Of a DNA stretch of 64,000 nt, positions 44,940 through 54,292 are shown one piece after another. Both the position numbers and the translations under genes were made by a program. The stretch covers positions 2,666,001-2,730,000 of the forward strand of contig OZ241331.1 of assembly GCA_965200005.1 (NCBI GenBank), in the 5' to 3' direction. Every line of letters begins with the position of its first letter. The first letter of the stretch is position 1. Origin of the DNA: Aldehydirespirator sp965200005 (lineage in GTDB: Bacteria > Actinomycetota > Acidimicrobiia > Acidimicrobiales > Aldehydirespiratoraceae). The notes below the pieces were generated by a model. The model saw only the letters and a list, made by a program, of their open reading frames with translations, was not told the DNA's origin and made no database searches.

Positions 44940-46130
44940 GTGTCGCAAAGCGATCGCAGCCCGCGTCGGCCAGCGGCGCTCGAGGGTGTGAGCGTGCTTG
45001 ATCTCTCCTCGGTGGGCCCTGCAGCGCGGGCCACCAGGATCCTTAGCGACTACGGCGCGCACGTCACCAAGGTGGCTCCCGCTCGTGCCCGAGCGGCTGC
45101 GGCGGTCACCCCGCCACCGCACGCCTATAGCGGCCACCGTGGGATGCGGCGTGTTCTTATCGACCTCAAGCAACCCGCAGGCCGGGAGGCTTTCCTGGCT
45201 CTGGCTCGAGATGCCGATGTGGTCGTTGAGAGCTTCAGACCTGGTGTTGTGAAGCGTCTCGGTATCGACTTCGAGGACATGAGCACAGTTAATCCCAGGA
45301 TCATCTATTGCTCGACAAGCGGTTACGGGCAGTCCGGGCCGCGTGCCGCGTGGGCTGGCCATGACCTCAACTATCTGGGTGTTTCCGGCTACTTGTATTG
45401 CAGTGAGCGCAACGCTGAGGGTGCGCCTGCACTGCCTGGTGCCACAATCGCCGACATTGCAGCTGGAGGAATGCATGCAGCCATGGCAATCATGGCCGCT
45501 CTGTTGCGTCGCCAGCGTTCGGGGCGTGGCGAGTATCTGGATGTATCGGTTGCGGATGGTGCCCTAGCGATGATGTCGCTGTATGCCGATGAGCATCTTG
45601 CGACGGGCATCGAACCTGGGCCGCGCCACTACGTGTTAACGGGCCGTTATGCGTGCTATGGCGTGTATCGCTGTGCGGGAGGTGGCTTTGTGTCGGTTGC
45701 GGCTATCGAGCCAGCGTTCTGGCGCAACCTCTGCGTGGGTCTCGTCATCGAGGAATACATCGACGCCCAATATGACGATGGTCGCCAGGACGAACTGCGT
45801 TCGGTCCTAAAACGGCGGTTTCTCACCGAGGAGCGAGACGTGTGGGTGGATCGTCTCGGACCTCGAGACTGTTGTGTAGCTCCGGTGAATCTGGTGTCTG
45901 AAGCAGTCCAAGATGAGCAATACGTCGCCCGCGATGCAATCGTCGGAGCATTACACCCGCACGCTGGCAGGTTGCGCCAGCTTGAGTCTCTCTGGGCTGG
46001 AAGCGAGCGATCTTCGGACACCCACGAGTTGCCCGATCTCGCCACTTCCGACACGGAATCACTGCTTTCTGAGGCAGGCTTTGACCCCCAACAGATCGAA
46101 AGTCTGCAGACGTCTGGAGCGATCGCATGA
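44940..46130 (+). CDS. CaiB/BaiF family CoA-transferase (second in operon)
   Basis: The 396-residue product starts at GTG 44940, 11 bp after the acyl-CoA dehydrogenase stop. It has LEGVSVLDLSSVGPAARATR, VLIDLKQPAGREAFLALA, the catalytic-region DVVVESFRPGVVKRLGIDFE and CSTSGYGQSGPRAAWAGHD. Its stop overlaps the next ATG (ATGA). Having two class III CoA-transferases in one operon suggests either a heteromer or two acids handled in turn. Confidence 0.92.
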   Translation: MSQSDRSPRRPAALEGVSVLDLSSVGPAARATRILSDYGAHVTKVAPARARAAAAVTPPPHAYSGHRGMRRVLIDLKQPAGREAFLALARDADVVVESFRPGVVKRLGIDFEDMSTVNPRIIYCSTSGYGQSGPRAAWAGHDLNYLGVSGYLYCSERNAEGAPALPGATIADIAAGGMHAAMAIMAALLRRQRSGRGEYLDVSVADGALAMMSLYADEHLATGIEPGPRHYVLTGRYACYGVYRCAGGGFVSVAAIEPAFWRNLCVGLVIEEYIDAQYDDGRQDELRSVLKRRFLTEERDVWVDRLGPRDCCVAPVNLVSEAVQDEQYVARDAIVGALHPHAGRLRQLESLWAGSERSSDTHELPDLATSDTESLLSEAGFDPQQIESLQTSGAIA

Positions 46131-47263
46131 AGCTGGCACGGCAGATAGATGAGCGAGTACTGCCTCGGGCTGTCACGGACATGATCGGGCAACCGCAATA
46201 TGGAACAACTGCGGACTTTCCCGCTGAAATGGGTTACAGCTGGAACACTCTTGCCGCCACCGAGAATCCCAACCCGATCTACTGGGATCCCGAGGTTGCC
46301 GAAGCACTCGCCGGAGGTCGCATCCTGCCACTGAGCACCCTGTCAATCTGGATGCGACCACATCGCTGGTCACCGGGTGCGGCCGAGGAGCAGGTCGCCC
46401 TACAAACCCACTTTGACCTCAAGGAACTGCTCGGTTTGCCCGAGGCGATCATGAGCGACAACACGGTCACCTTCCACCAACCAGTCCGCCCCGGGGATGT
46501 GATTAGCCACCGCCAGGTCGTCCGATCGATCAGCCCGCCTAAGACAACGCGTCTCGGTTCGGGGCGCTTCTGGGTGATCGATGTGGAGTACCACAATCAA
46601 CACGGTGACCTCGTGGGTGTCGAGTCCTACACGGGTTTCGGTTATCGCCGTGAAAGCGCTGTGCCCGACGCGTCAAGAAACACAAGCTCGCGAGACGCCA
46701 GGTCACCGGCTGACAGCAAGCCGGCCTCGGCGACGCACCCGTCCACTCGCTCCGGCGACTCGCGGGAGACTCAATTAGCACAGATTGCCAAGCTTGATCC
46801 TGCGATTGATCAGGTTGCCGTCGGTGAGCAGCTACCCGTGCTGCAACATGACGTAACCGCTACAACTGTGGTGCTCGGAGCGATCGCCAGCCGTGACTGG
46901 CGGCCGATGCATCACGACTACCGCTTCGCTACCGAACGCAACGGCACCCGCGACATCTTCTTGAACACACCCAATCAACTGGCATGGTTCGAGCGCTTCA
47001 TCACCGACTGGACAGGCCCCAAGGGTCGCCCTGGGCGTCTCTCCTTCAGGATGCACGATCCCGTCTTTCCGGGTGAGCAAATGATCATCTCCGCAACGGT
47101 TACCGCAACCCAGATCGACGACTCGGGATGTGGCTGGGTTGATCTCAAACTGCTGCTTCGTGCGGGTGGCCGGCTGTGCACGAGTGGCACGGCCCGGGTT
47201 GCGCTACCAGTGGCCGCCGCTGATAACCCCTGGCGACGCAGCGGCAGTGATTGGACACCCTGA
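46127..47263 (+). CDS. Double hot-dog MaoC-like enoyl-CoA hydratase
   Basis: The 378-residue product has two hot-dog modules: residues about 5-175 are FAS1-dehydratase/MaoC-N-like (NTVTFHQPVRPGDVISHRQVV), and about 210-370 are MaoC-like with DWRPMHHDYRFATERNGTRDIF holding the hydratase Asp/His. A low-complexity serine-rich linker (about 180-210) joins them. It should hydrate the enoyl-CoA made by the acyl-CoA dehydrogenases around it. It overlaps both neighbours (ATGA upstream, TGATG downstream). Confidence 0.88.
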   Translation: MKLARQIDERVLPRAVTDMIGQPQYGTTADFPAEMGYSWNTLAATENPNPIYWDPEVAEALAGGRILPLSTLSIWMRPHRWSPGAAEEQVALQTHFDLKELLGLPEAIMSDNTVTFHQPVRPGDVISHRQVVRSISPPKTTRLGSGRFWVIDVEYHNQHGDLVGVESYTGFGYRRESAVPDASRNTSSRDARSPADSKPASATHPSTRSGDSRETQLAQIAKLDPAIDQVAVGEQLPVLQHDVTATTVVLGAIASRDWRPMHHDYRFATERNGTRDIFLNTPNQLAWFERFITDWTGPKGRPGRLSFRMHDPVFPGEQMIISATVTATQIDDSGCGWVDLKLLLRAGGRLCTSGTARVALPVAAADNPWRRSGSDWTP

Positions 47264-48420
47264 TGCTTGACCTTGACTTCACACAAGAGCAGGAGTTGTT
47301 GCGCGAAGTAGTGCGCGACATGTGCAGCGAGTTGGCTCCGCTTGAGGTTGTGCGGGAACTTGAGGACAGCCCAGATGGCATCGCCACCGAGCTATGGCAA
47401 CAGTTCGGTGAACTCGGGTTGTGCGGGGCGGTCGCTCCCGACGCCTCGGATGAGTCGTCAATGAGCTTGCTCGACGCAGTAGTCATTTATGAGGAACTTG
47501 GACGCTCACTTGCCCCGCTCCCCCACTTCGCCACCTGTGTGATCTCAGCCGGCGCCATCGCTGCAGCGGGCTCGGCTAGCCAGCAAGCAGAACTGCTCGG
47601 GCCACTCACCTCCGGTCAAACGATCGCTACCCCAGCCTGGCTCGAGCCGGGCGGTGGATTCGCACCCTTGGGCGTGCAGCTAACAGCCGAGGCTCGCGGC
47701 GACAGCTACGTCTTGAACGGGGTCAAGAGCCACGTGGCCTTCGCTACTGCTGCTGACTACATGGTGGTGCTAGCTCGCACCGGTGCTGCGGCGACGGCCA
47801 TCGACCTGTTCGTCGTGCCGACGACCGCTGTGGGCCTCAGCTTTGACCAGCAGATGTCGATCTCTTCAGACACCCAATACCGGGTGCGCTTCGACAACGT
47901 GGCGCTGCTAGCTAGCGCTCGTCTCGATGCGAGCAAGCCCGGCGACGGTTCAGCCTGGCAAGCCTGGGAACACACCGTCGAAGTCGGTGCGATCCTTGCC
48001 GCCGCCCAAGCAGTCGGCGGTGCTTCCTATGCGCTCGAGATCACCGTCGATTACGCCAAGACGAGGCGCCAGTTCAACAAAGCCCTCGCAGAGTTCCAGT
48101 CGATTTCTCACTACCTAGCCGATGCCAGCACTGCTCTCGACGGCGCTCGCTTACTTGTTTATGAAGCTGCCTGGGCTTATGACGCCGACCGTGCAGTCGA
48201 CGCCCTCGCACCTATGGCCAAGCTGTTCGCCTGCCGCACCTACCGCGACGTAACCGCCATGGCTCAACAGGTCTTTGGAGGGATCGGTTTCACGCTCGAA
48301 TACGACATCCAGTTGTACTTCCGGCGTGCCAAGCAGCTTCAGATCACCTGGTGGGATGTCGCCACTTGCGAGGATCGCATCGCCGACGCCATCTTGGGCG
48401 CTGCTGGAACCGGGGGCTGA
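47263..48420 (+). CDS. Acyl-CoA dehydrogenase (divergent, possible beta-like subunit)
   Basis: From ATG 47263, overlapping the MaoC stop, the product is 385 residues with MLDLDFTQEQELLREVVRDM, GVKSHVAFATAADYMVVLAR, YAKTRRQFNKALAEFQSISH (FAD/dimer region) and QQVFGGIGFTLEYDIQLYFRR. The FAD-binding YSEPDAGSD-type motif of typical members is not evident in the N-terminal half, as in non-catalytic or shared-site subunits. It is the last gene of the overlapping CoA catabolic set. Confidence 0.9.
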   Translation: MLDLDFTQEQELLREVVRDMCSELAPLEVVRELEDSPDGIATELWQQFGELGLCGAVAPDASDESSMSLLDAVVIYEELGRSLAPLPHFATCVISAGAIAAAGSASQQAELLGPLTSGQTIATPAWLEPGGGFAPLGVQLTAEARGDSYVLNGVKSHVAFATAADYMVVLARTGAAATAIDLFVVPTTAVGLSFDQQMSISSDTQYRVRFDNVALLASARLDASKPGDGSAWQAWEHTVEVGAILAAAQAVGGASYALEITVDYAKTRRQFNKALAEFQSISHYLADASTALDGARLLVYEAAWAYDADRAVDALAPMAKLFACRTYRDVTAMAQQVFGGIGFTLEYDIQLYFRRAKQLQITWWDVATCEDRIADAILGAAGTGG

Positions 48421-48429
48421 CCACCACAG

Positions 48430-49440
48430 ATGAAGACAGCTCGCCGCTGGCTGACACCGCGGCGGGTGGATGTACTACTTGGTGTCGCGCTTGTAGCGAC
48501 GGTCGCGACCGGATTGGGATCATGGGCCGTCGGCACCGGATGGGCTCGAGTCGTCACAGTCACACACGGGGTAGTTGGCCTAAGCCTGCTAGCACTCGCG
48601 CCAGCAAAGATCCGCGGCTCGGTACGTGCCGGCATCCGCCGCAGAAGGGTGTCACGCTGGTTCTCGCTGTTGCTCGGGGTCCTAGTCGTTGCCACGATCA
48701 CCCTGGGGCTGTTGCATGCCACCGGGTTGTGGTACGGCGTCGGCTACTGGTCACCGCTGTGGACACACTTCTTGCTGGCTGCTCTGCTCGCACCACTGGC
48801 GCTATGGCACATCTTGAGCCGCAGGGGTCGCCGCCGCATCGTTGATCTCGACCGCCGAGCCGCAGCAGGTGGCGCCGCTGCCCTGCTCACCGCCGGGGCT
48901 GCTTATGGCGTGCAGCAACTCGTGGTAGGCAACAATCGCCGCTTCACCGGTTCACACGAAGTCGCATCGTTTGACCCCCGACACATGCCGAGGGTCAGCT
49001 GGTTAAACGATCAGACTCCCCGAGTCGCAGCAGCAGCCTGGGATCTGTCGGTTGACGGAACCGCAGTGACGATTCCGTACCTGCAGCAACATGCCCGTCC
49101 CCTAGAGGCCGTCATTGATTGCACGGGTGGATGGTGGAGCCGTCAATCATGGGACGCTGTGCCACTCTCGGATGTATTCGAGGAACTGCACGGAGGCCTC
49201 AATTCACCAACCCTTGAGGTGACTTCGTTAACCGGATACAGCCGCCTGTTCCCGGCCACCGATGCACACAACTTGTTCCTTGCGGTCGGTTACGGCGGTC
49301 AACCGCTGCGTTACGGACATGGTGCTCCGGTGCGCCTTGTCGCACCGGGACGGCGCGGATTCTGGTGGGTCAAGTGGGTTACCGGAGTCGACTCGATCAG
49401 CCGACCGTGGTGGTTGCAGTTACCGTTCCCGCTTGAGTAG
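48430..49440 (+). CDS. Membrane-bound molybdopterin-dependent oxidoreductase (sulfite-oxidase fold)
   Basis: The 336-residue product has about four N-terminal membrane helices (residues about 14-160) resembling a small cytochrome-b-like membrane anchor, a spacer helix, and a C-terminal sulfite-oxidase-type molybdopterin domain (about 205-325) with VIDCTGGWWSRQSWDAVPLSD, where the Cys is the likely molybdenum ligand, and LRYGHGAPVRLVAPGRRGFWWVKWV. It should oxidise or reduce a substrate at the outer face, with electrons passing through the membrane part. It lies 9 bp after the acyl-CoA dehydrogenase gene, probably in the same transcript. Confidence 0.85.
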   Translation: MKTARRWLTPRRVDVLLGVALVATVATGLGSWAVGTGWARVVTVTHGVVGLSLLALAPAKIRGSVRAGIRRRRVSRWFSLLLGVLVVATITLGLLHATGLWYGVGYWSPLWTHFLLAALLAPLALWHILSRRGRRRIVDLDRRAAAGGAAALLTAGAAYGVQQLVVGNNRRFTGSHEVASFDPRHMPRVSWLNDQTPRVAAAAWDLSVDGTAVTIPYLQQHARPLEAVIDCTGGWWSRQSWDAVPLSDVFEELHGGLNSPTLEVTSLTGYSRLFPATDAHNLFLAVGYGGQPLRYGHGAPVRLVAPGRRGFWWVKWVTGVDSISRPWWLQLPFPLE

Positions 49441-49529
49441 CTCACGATCACCCCTCAAGACCGTCGACCGCCTCATGCAAGCGGATCACCGACCGAGCCC
49501 TTAAGCAAGCCGACCACTGACCGAGCCCG

Positions 49530-50987
49530 TCAAGCGACTCCATGAGTGAGCACAGCTTCCCGGTATTTCGCCCAGACGGTCACATCATCGGCATGCACTG
49601 CAGGTTCGACAACCTCTCCTGCTCCCAGCCGCCACGCCTCCGCCGCCTCGGCCGCAGCCAAACCAACCTGCATCGCCGCTTGCACGCAGGCACCGGTAGC
49701 CACGCACTCGTCAACTGACGGCACTAGAACTGGATCGCCCCAACAGTCAGCGGCAACCTGGCGGTACGCGGCGCTGCGCGCACCGCCACCCACCAGGTGA
49801 AGCGTGCCACCAACGGCTGCACCAGCCGACGCCAGCGCATCAATCCCATCAATCAATGCGCACACCACTCCCTCGTGGGCTGCACGAGCGATGTCGCTAC
49901 GTGTGACAGAGTTTCGCAATCCAAACATCGTGCCGGTTGCCCCTGGCAGGTTGGGCGTGCGTTCACCGTCAAAGTAGGGAACCAACACAACCCCGTCGGA
50001 GCCGGGAGGTGCTGCCAGGGCGAGCTCGGCAAATTCATCGACGCTACAACCAAGCCAGTTAGCGAAGGTGTCGGTTACTCGCGTGGCGTTCAACGTGCAC
50101 ACCAGCGGCAGGAAGCCACCCGAAGCATCGCAGAAACCGGCGACTGCTCCACTGGGGTCATGAGTTGGGCGTTCCGACACCGCATAGGCCGTACCTGAGG
50201 TGCCCAGCGACATGGCGATGTCACCAACACGTAGCCCCATCCCCAACGCTGCAGCCATGTTGTCGCCGGTACCTACGCCCACCGGTATTCCTGCGCGCAA
50301 GCCTGTCGCGGCGGCGGCTGAGGTAGAGAGAACACCGGCAGCGGCATCAAAGTCACGCACCTCCGGCAGCGCCTTCCAGCACCACCACACGGCGTCACGT
50401 GTCCCCGCGGCAAGCAACCCGAAGAGGTCGGAGCGGTAGCGGCCCGCCGCGGTGTCATACCAGCCTGTTCCCGAGGCGTCTCCACGGTCGGTGACATGCT
50501 CACCGGAGAGCCGCAGCGTCAAGTAGTCATGGGGCAAGGCGATGCGCTTGACACTGGACAGCAGTTCGGGTTCGTTTTCGGCTACCCAAGCCAGCTTGCT
50601 GATCGTGAAAGAGGCGACCGGCACCGATCCGCATGCGGTCGCCCACGCTCGAGGCCCAAGAAGTTTGACGAGTTGCCTCGCCTGGGCTGCCGAGGTTGTG
50701 TCGTTCCAGAGTTTTGCGGGGCGCAGCGGCTCGTCGTGGGCACCGAGTAGCACTAAGCCGTGCTGTTGCGCTGCTACCGAGATCGCCGCAACGTCTGCGA
50801 GGTAGGCATGGCATTGATCGAGAGCGTCAACCAGGGCATACCACCAATCCCTGGGATCTTGCTCGCTGACGGGTGGGGTTGCAGGTGGATGCGGCGCTCG
50901 GCCGGTAGCGGCAAGCTTGCCGGTGTCTAGGTCGCGCAGCTCAACTTTGGTTGACTGCGTGGACGAGTCGACACCGGCGACCAGCAA
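49530..50987 (-). CDS. xylB: Xylulokinase (FGGY family)
   Basis: The 485-residue product starts MLVAGVDSSTQSTKVELRD, the FGGY phosphate-binding segment, has AAQQHGLVLLGA and KLWNDTTSAAQAR near the active site, and GTGDNMAAALGMG, LVPYFDGERTPNLPGA and LHLVGGGARSAAYRQVAAD downstream. It phosphorylates D-xylulose after isomerisation of xylose. It starts 2 bp after the xylA stop on the same strand, so the two form an operon. No xylose transporter or XylR regulator is present in the window. Confidence 0.94.
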   Translation of the reverse strand: MLVAGVDSSTQSTKVELRDLDTGKLAATGRAPHPPATPPVSEQDPRDWWYALVDALDQCHAYLADVAAISVAAQQHGLVLLGAHDEPLRPAKLWNDTTSAAQARQLVKLLGPRAWATACGSVPVASFTISKLAWVAENEPELLSSVKRIALPHDYLTLRLSGEHVTDRGDASGTGWYDTAAGRYRSDLFGLLAAGTRDAVWWCWKALPEVRDFDAAAGVLSTSAAAATGLRAGIPVGVGTGDNMAAALGMGLRVGDIAMSLGTSGTAYAVSERPTHDPSGAVAGFCDASGGFLPLVCTLNATRVTDTFANWLGCSVDEFAELALAAPPGSDGVVLVPYFDGERTPNLPGATGTMFGLRNSVTRSDIARAAHEGVVCALIDGIDALASAGAAVGGTLHLVGGGARSAAYRQVAADCWGDPVLVPSVDECVATGACVQAAMQVGLAAAEAAEAWRLGAGEVVEPAVHADDVTVWAKYREAVLTHGVA

Positions 50988-50989
50988 TG

Positions 50990-52321
50990 TCAGCGGACTC
51001 TCTCGATATAGCGGTTGACGAGATTCTCGAGTTCCTCCTGGCGACCCGAGCGAGGCACCGGGTCAAGCTCATCTCGGCGCACCAGCCGGTGCAGGTCTCG
51101 CATCGAACTAGCACCTGAGGAGATCGCTCGACCGAGTTCGCTGTCCCAGCTGCTGTATCGGTCAGCCCGGCGACTCTCAAGTACGCCATCTTCGAGCATG
51201 GCGTGTGCGACTAGTAGCGAGCGTGCGAGTGTGTCGATGCCACCGATGTGCCCATGGAACAGGTCGGTGCGATCGATCGACTGGCGCCGCAGTTTGGTGT
51301 CGAAGTTGAACCCACCGGTCGTGAAGCCACCGGCACGCAAGATCTCATAGACGCCTAGTGCCATCTGATCGACCGAGTTGGGGAACTGGTCTGTGTCCCA
51401 GCCGAGACGATCATCTCCCCGGTTGGCATCGACCGACCCGAAGATCCCCGCTGCCGCCGCCATCGCCACTTCATGAGCGAAGTCATGCCCAGACAGCGTG
51501 GCATGGTTGACCTCGATGTTTACCTTCACGTCGTCTTGGAGGTCGTATCGCTGCAGGAACGCCTGAACCGTCTGAGAGTCATGGTCGTACTGGTGTTTGA
51601 CCGGTTCCTGAGGCTTGGGCTCGATGAGGATCGTTCCCCCAAAGCCGATGTGATGCTTGTGCTCCACAACCATTGTCAGAAAGCGGCCCAGCTGATCAAG
51701 TTCACGGCCAACGTCGGTATTGAGCAGGGTGTCGTAGCCCTCCCGGCCGCCCCACAGCACATAGTTGGCACCCCCGAGGCGATGCGTTGCCTCGAGGCAG
51801 TTACGCACCTGGGCAGCCGCTCGAGCGAACACTTCCGGGTTGGGGTTGGTGGCGGCACCTGCCATGTAGCGGGGATGCCAGAACAATCGTGCCGTGCCCC
51901 AAAGCAGACCTACACCGGTGCGTTCCATGTGAGCGGCGGCTTCGTCCACCATCGCATCGAGGTTCGCCGTTTCCTCGGCAAACGAGGAGCCCTCCGGTGC
52001 GATGTCATGATCGTGAAAGCAAAAGAACGGCACGCCGAGCTTCTCGAAGAACTCGAATGCGACGGCCATCTTGGTTCGTGCCGCGGCCATCGGGTCAGCC
52101 GTTGCCTGCAGCCATGGCCGGTCGAAACCACCATCGCCAAAGACGTCGTTGCCTGCCCAGTTGAAGGAGTGCCAATAGCACACTGCGATGCGCAGGTGCT
52201 CAGCCATGGTTCGCTCCCCCACGATCCTGGTTGCGTCATACCAACGGAATGTCAACGGATCGTCGCTAGCGGGCCCGCCGTAGCGGATCGGTTCGGGAAC
52301 CTCAGTGAAGAACTCGCTCAC
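50990..52321 (-). CDS. xylA: Xylose isomerase
   Basis: From GTG 52321 (SEFFTEVPEPIRYGG) the product is 443 residues, typical of the longer class II xylose isomerases. Motifs include FCFHDHDIAPEG (catalytic His), LWGTARLFWHPRYM, YVLWGGREGYDTLLNTD, and the metal-binding VKVNIEVNHATLSGHDF and GSVDANRGD. It converts D-xylose to D-xylulose. The frame is open to 52618, but the added segment is antisense to the RCC1 gene and is not family-like. Confidence 0.95.
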   Translation of the reverse strand: MSEFFTEVPEPIRYGGPASDDPLTFRWYDATRIVGERTMAEHLRIAVCYWHSFNWAGNDVFGDGGFDRPWLQATADPMAAARTKMAVAFEFFEKLGVPFFCFHDHDIAPEGSSFAEETANLDAMVDEAAAHMERTGVGLLWGTARLFWHPRYMAGAATNPNPEVFARAAAQVRNCLEATHRLGGANYVLWGGREGYDTLLNTDVGRELDQLGRFLTMVVEHKHHIGFGGTILIEPKPQEPVKHQYDHDSQTVQAFLQRYDLQDDVKVNIEVNHATLSGHDFAHEVAMAAAAGIFGSVDANRGDDRLGWDTDQFPNSVDQMALGVYEILRAGGFTTGGFNFDTKLRRQSIDRTDLFHGHIGGIDTLARSLLVAHAMLEDGVLESRRADRYSSWDSELGRAISSGASSMRDLHRLVRRDELDPVPRSGRQEELENLVNRYIERVR

Positions 52322-52475
52322 AGCGCACGATGTTAGAGGAGGCCGCCATGGCGCAAACCTGTCAGCGGCCGCTGCGGGCGCTGCAGGCGGTGTTGAGTCA
52401 CGGCTCCTAAGGTGATGCGTGTTTGGGGCGCTAAGGCCCGACGCTGGCTTGGCAGTGACACGAGGGCAGACACAC

Positions 52476-54257
52476 ATGCGTGGATGGCGGCGTCTACTCT
52501 GGGGGCTGGCGGTTCTGGCGCTGTTTGGCGCCACAGGTTGCAGGGCATCCCAGGAACCGCATCTACAGGCATCGCCGGAACTCACCAGTCCGACCTCGGG
52601 CACGGGAACCGCTGGCACGGGTGTGGATTCACAGTTCGTGACGGCTGCAGACCCGCGTCAACGTGAGACGACAGGCGACACAGTTGCGAGTACCGGCACT
52701 CCGGGACAGTTCAAAGACATTGCCTCGGGGTTTTCACACGCCTGTGCGGTAGGGAGCGACTCCAGGATCAGTTGCTGGGGCTTCAACTATGAGGGGGTTG
52801 TTGATGCACCTAGCGGGAAGTTTGTGGCTGTGGCAGCCGGTTTCCGTCACAACTGCGCCATCACCGTCGGCGGTGCAGTCCAGTGCTGGGGATGGAGTGC
52901 CAACGATTGGAGCGACATACCCGAGGGCAGCTTCGTGGCGATCTCTGCGCATCAAGACCACACGTGTGCGTTACGTGATGACGGCGATGTCGAGTGCTGG
53001 GGCGATACCCACGCCGATCTCCTAACTCCGCCGGGTGGCCACTTCTCCGCGGTCAGCACAGGTGGTGGCCACGCCTGCGTGATACGTCAGGGAGGCGTCG
53101 TGCAATGCTGGGGCGCCAATGAGCATCAGCAGGCGAGTGCCCCAGCGGGTCGGTTCACAGCCATCGCCGCGGGTTCCAAACACACTTGCGGCATCGGCAC
53201 CGACTCCACGATCGTCTGTTGGGGTTCGAACTTCCTGGGCGCTACCGACGCCCCTGCAGGTTCGTTCACTTCAATCTCTGCTGGAGTCGACCACAGTTGT
53301 GCCGTAGCTGAGGACTCCACGGTTCATTGCTGGGGATCGAACGCCTTTGGGAAGTCCAATCCAAGCAACTCGCTCTACACCGCAGTGGATGTCGGCAACG
53401 ACTTCGGATGTGGACTGTTGATCGATGGATCTGTCAACTGCTGGGGTCAACACATCTCGGGCATTGCTAACTCTCCACCGGGCTACTTCGAGACTCTTGA
53501 TGTCGACGAGCACCATGTCTGCGGCGTGCTCACTAACTCCGAAATCCGGTGCTGGGGCTCCGACCTTGTTGGGCAATTGCAGCCCCCCAGGGGGCACTTT
53601 GAGGCGGTCGCAACTGGCAGCTATTTCGCCTGTGGGCTCCGACTTGAGGGCTCGCTGGAGTGCTGGGGCTTTGACAGAGTGGAGATACTCGACGCACCAA
53701 CCGGAACGTTCAGTGCGATTGCCGCCGCAGGTGGTTACGCCTGCGCCATCCGAACCTCCGACAGCGAGGTGCTGTGCTGGGGGTCGGACTCTCATGGCCA
53801 AGGCGCACCCCCAACAGGGCGATTCAAAGCACTCGCCGCCGGCCGCTCTCACGCATGCGCGATCAGGATCACAGGCTCAATCGAGTGCTGGGGATCCAAC
53901 GCCGCCGGCAGGCTGGATGCTCCCGCGGGTGACTTCGTCGAGCTCTCCGCAAGCTCCAACCACACCTGTGCCATCGCCGCTGATGGCTCGCCTCGATGCT
54001 GGGGTTCGAACACTCACGGCCAAACTCAACCCCCTCAAGGGCGCTTCATTGATGTCGCAACCGGAGAAAACCACGCATGTGCGCTGACATCAGACGGAGC
54101 GGTTGAGTGCTGGGGTTGGCCCGACGATGTTCCCGATGGAACCTTCGCGAGCATCAATGCCGGTGCCAACGTGACCTGCGGCGTGCGAACTGACCAGACG
54201 GTCGAATGCTGGGGTCTGCTCCGGCGAGCCCCACAGGGAGTCAGCCACGAGGGTTAG
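52476..54257 (+). CDS. RCC1-type repeat lipoprotein
   Basis: From ATG 52476 the product is 593 residues: a lipoprotein signal peptide (MRGWRRLLWGLAVLALFGAT then GC), a serine/threonine-rich linker, then fourteen repeats of about 37 residues carrying the CWG motif (pattern CWGSN..G....P.G.F..IAAG..H.CAI). This is the RCC1 propeller repeat seen in actinobacterial secreted proteins. The protein is probably anchored to the cell surface and forms one or two beta-propellers; the binding partner is unknown. Each repeat contains two conserved cysteines, so disulfides are likely. Confidence 0.9.
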   Translation: MRGWRRLLWGLAVLALFGATGCRASQEPHLQASPELTSPTSGTGTAGTGVDSQFVTAADPRQRETTGDTVASTGTPGQFKDIASGFSHACAVGSDSRISCWGFNYEGVVDAPSGKFVAVAAGFRHNCAITVGGAVQCWGWSANDWSDIPEGSFVAISAHQDHTCALRDDGDVECWGDTHADLLTPPGGHFSAVSTGGGHACVIRQGGVVQCWGANEHQQASAPAGRFTAIAAGSKHTCGIGTDSTIVCWGSNFLGATDAPAGSFTSISAGVDHSCAVAEDSTVHCWGSNAFGKSNPSNSLYTAVDVGNDFGCGLLIDGSVNCWGQHISGIANSPPGYFETLDVDEHHVCGVLTNSEIRCWGSDLVGQLQPPRGHFEAVATGSYFACGLRLEGSLECWGFDRVEILDAPTGTFSAIAAAGGYACAIRTSDSEVLCWGSDSHGQGAPPTGRFKALAAGRSHACAIRITGSIECWGSNAAGRLDAPAGDFVELSASSNHTCAIAADGSPRCWGSNTHGQTQPPQGRFIDVATGENHACALTSDGAVECWGWPDDVPDGTFASINAGANVTCGVRTDQTVECWGLLRRAPQGVSHEG

Positions 54258-54292
54258 TTGCGAAGAAGCGTTGATTGTCCTAGGAATATGGC

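Noticed and set aside
52322..52618. N-terminal extension of xylose isomerase
   Set aside because: It overlaps the RCC1 gene on the other strand and has no family similarity; the GTG at 52321 begins at the expected place.
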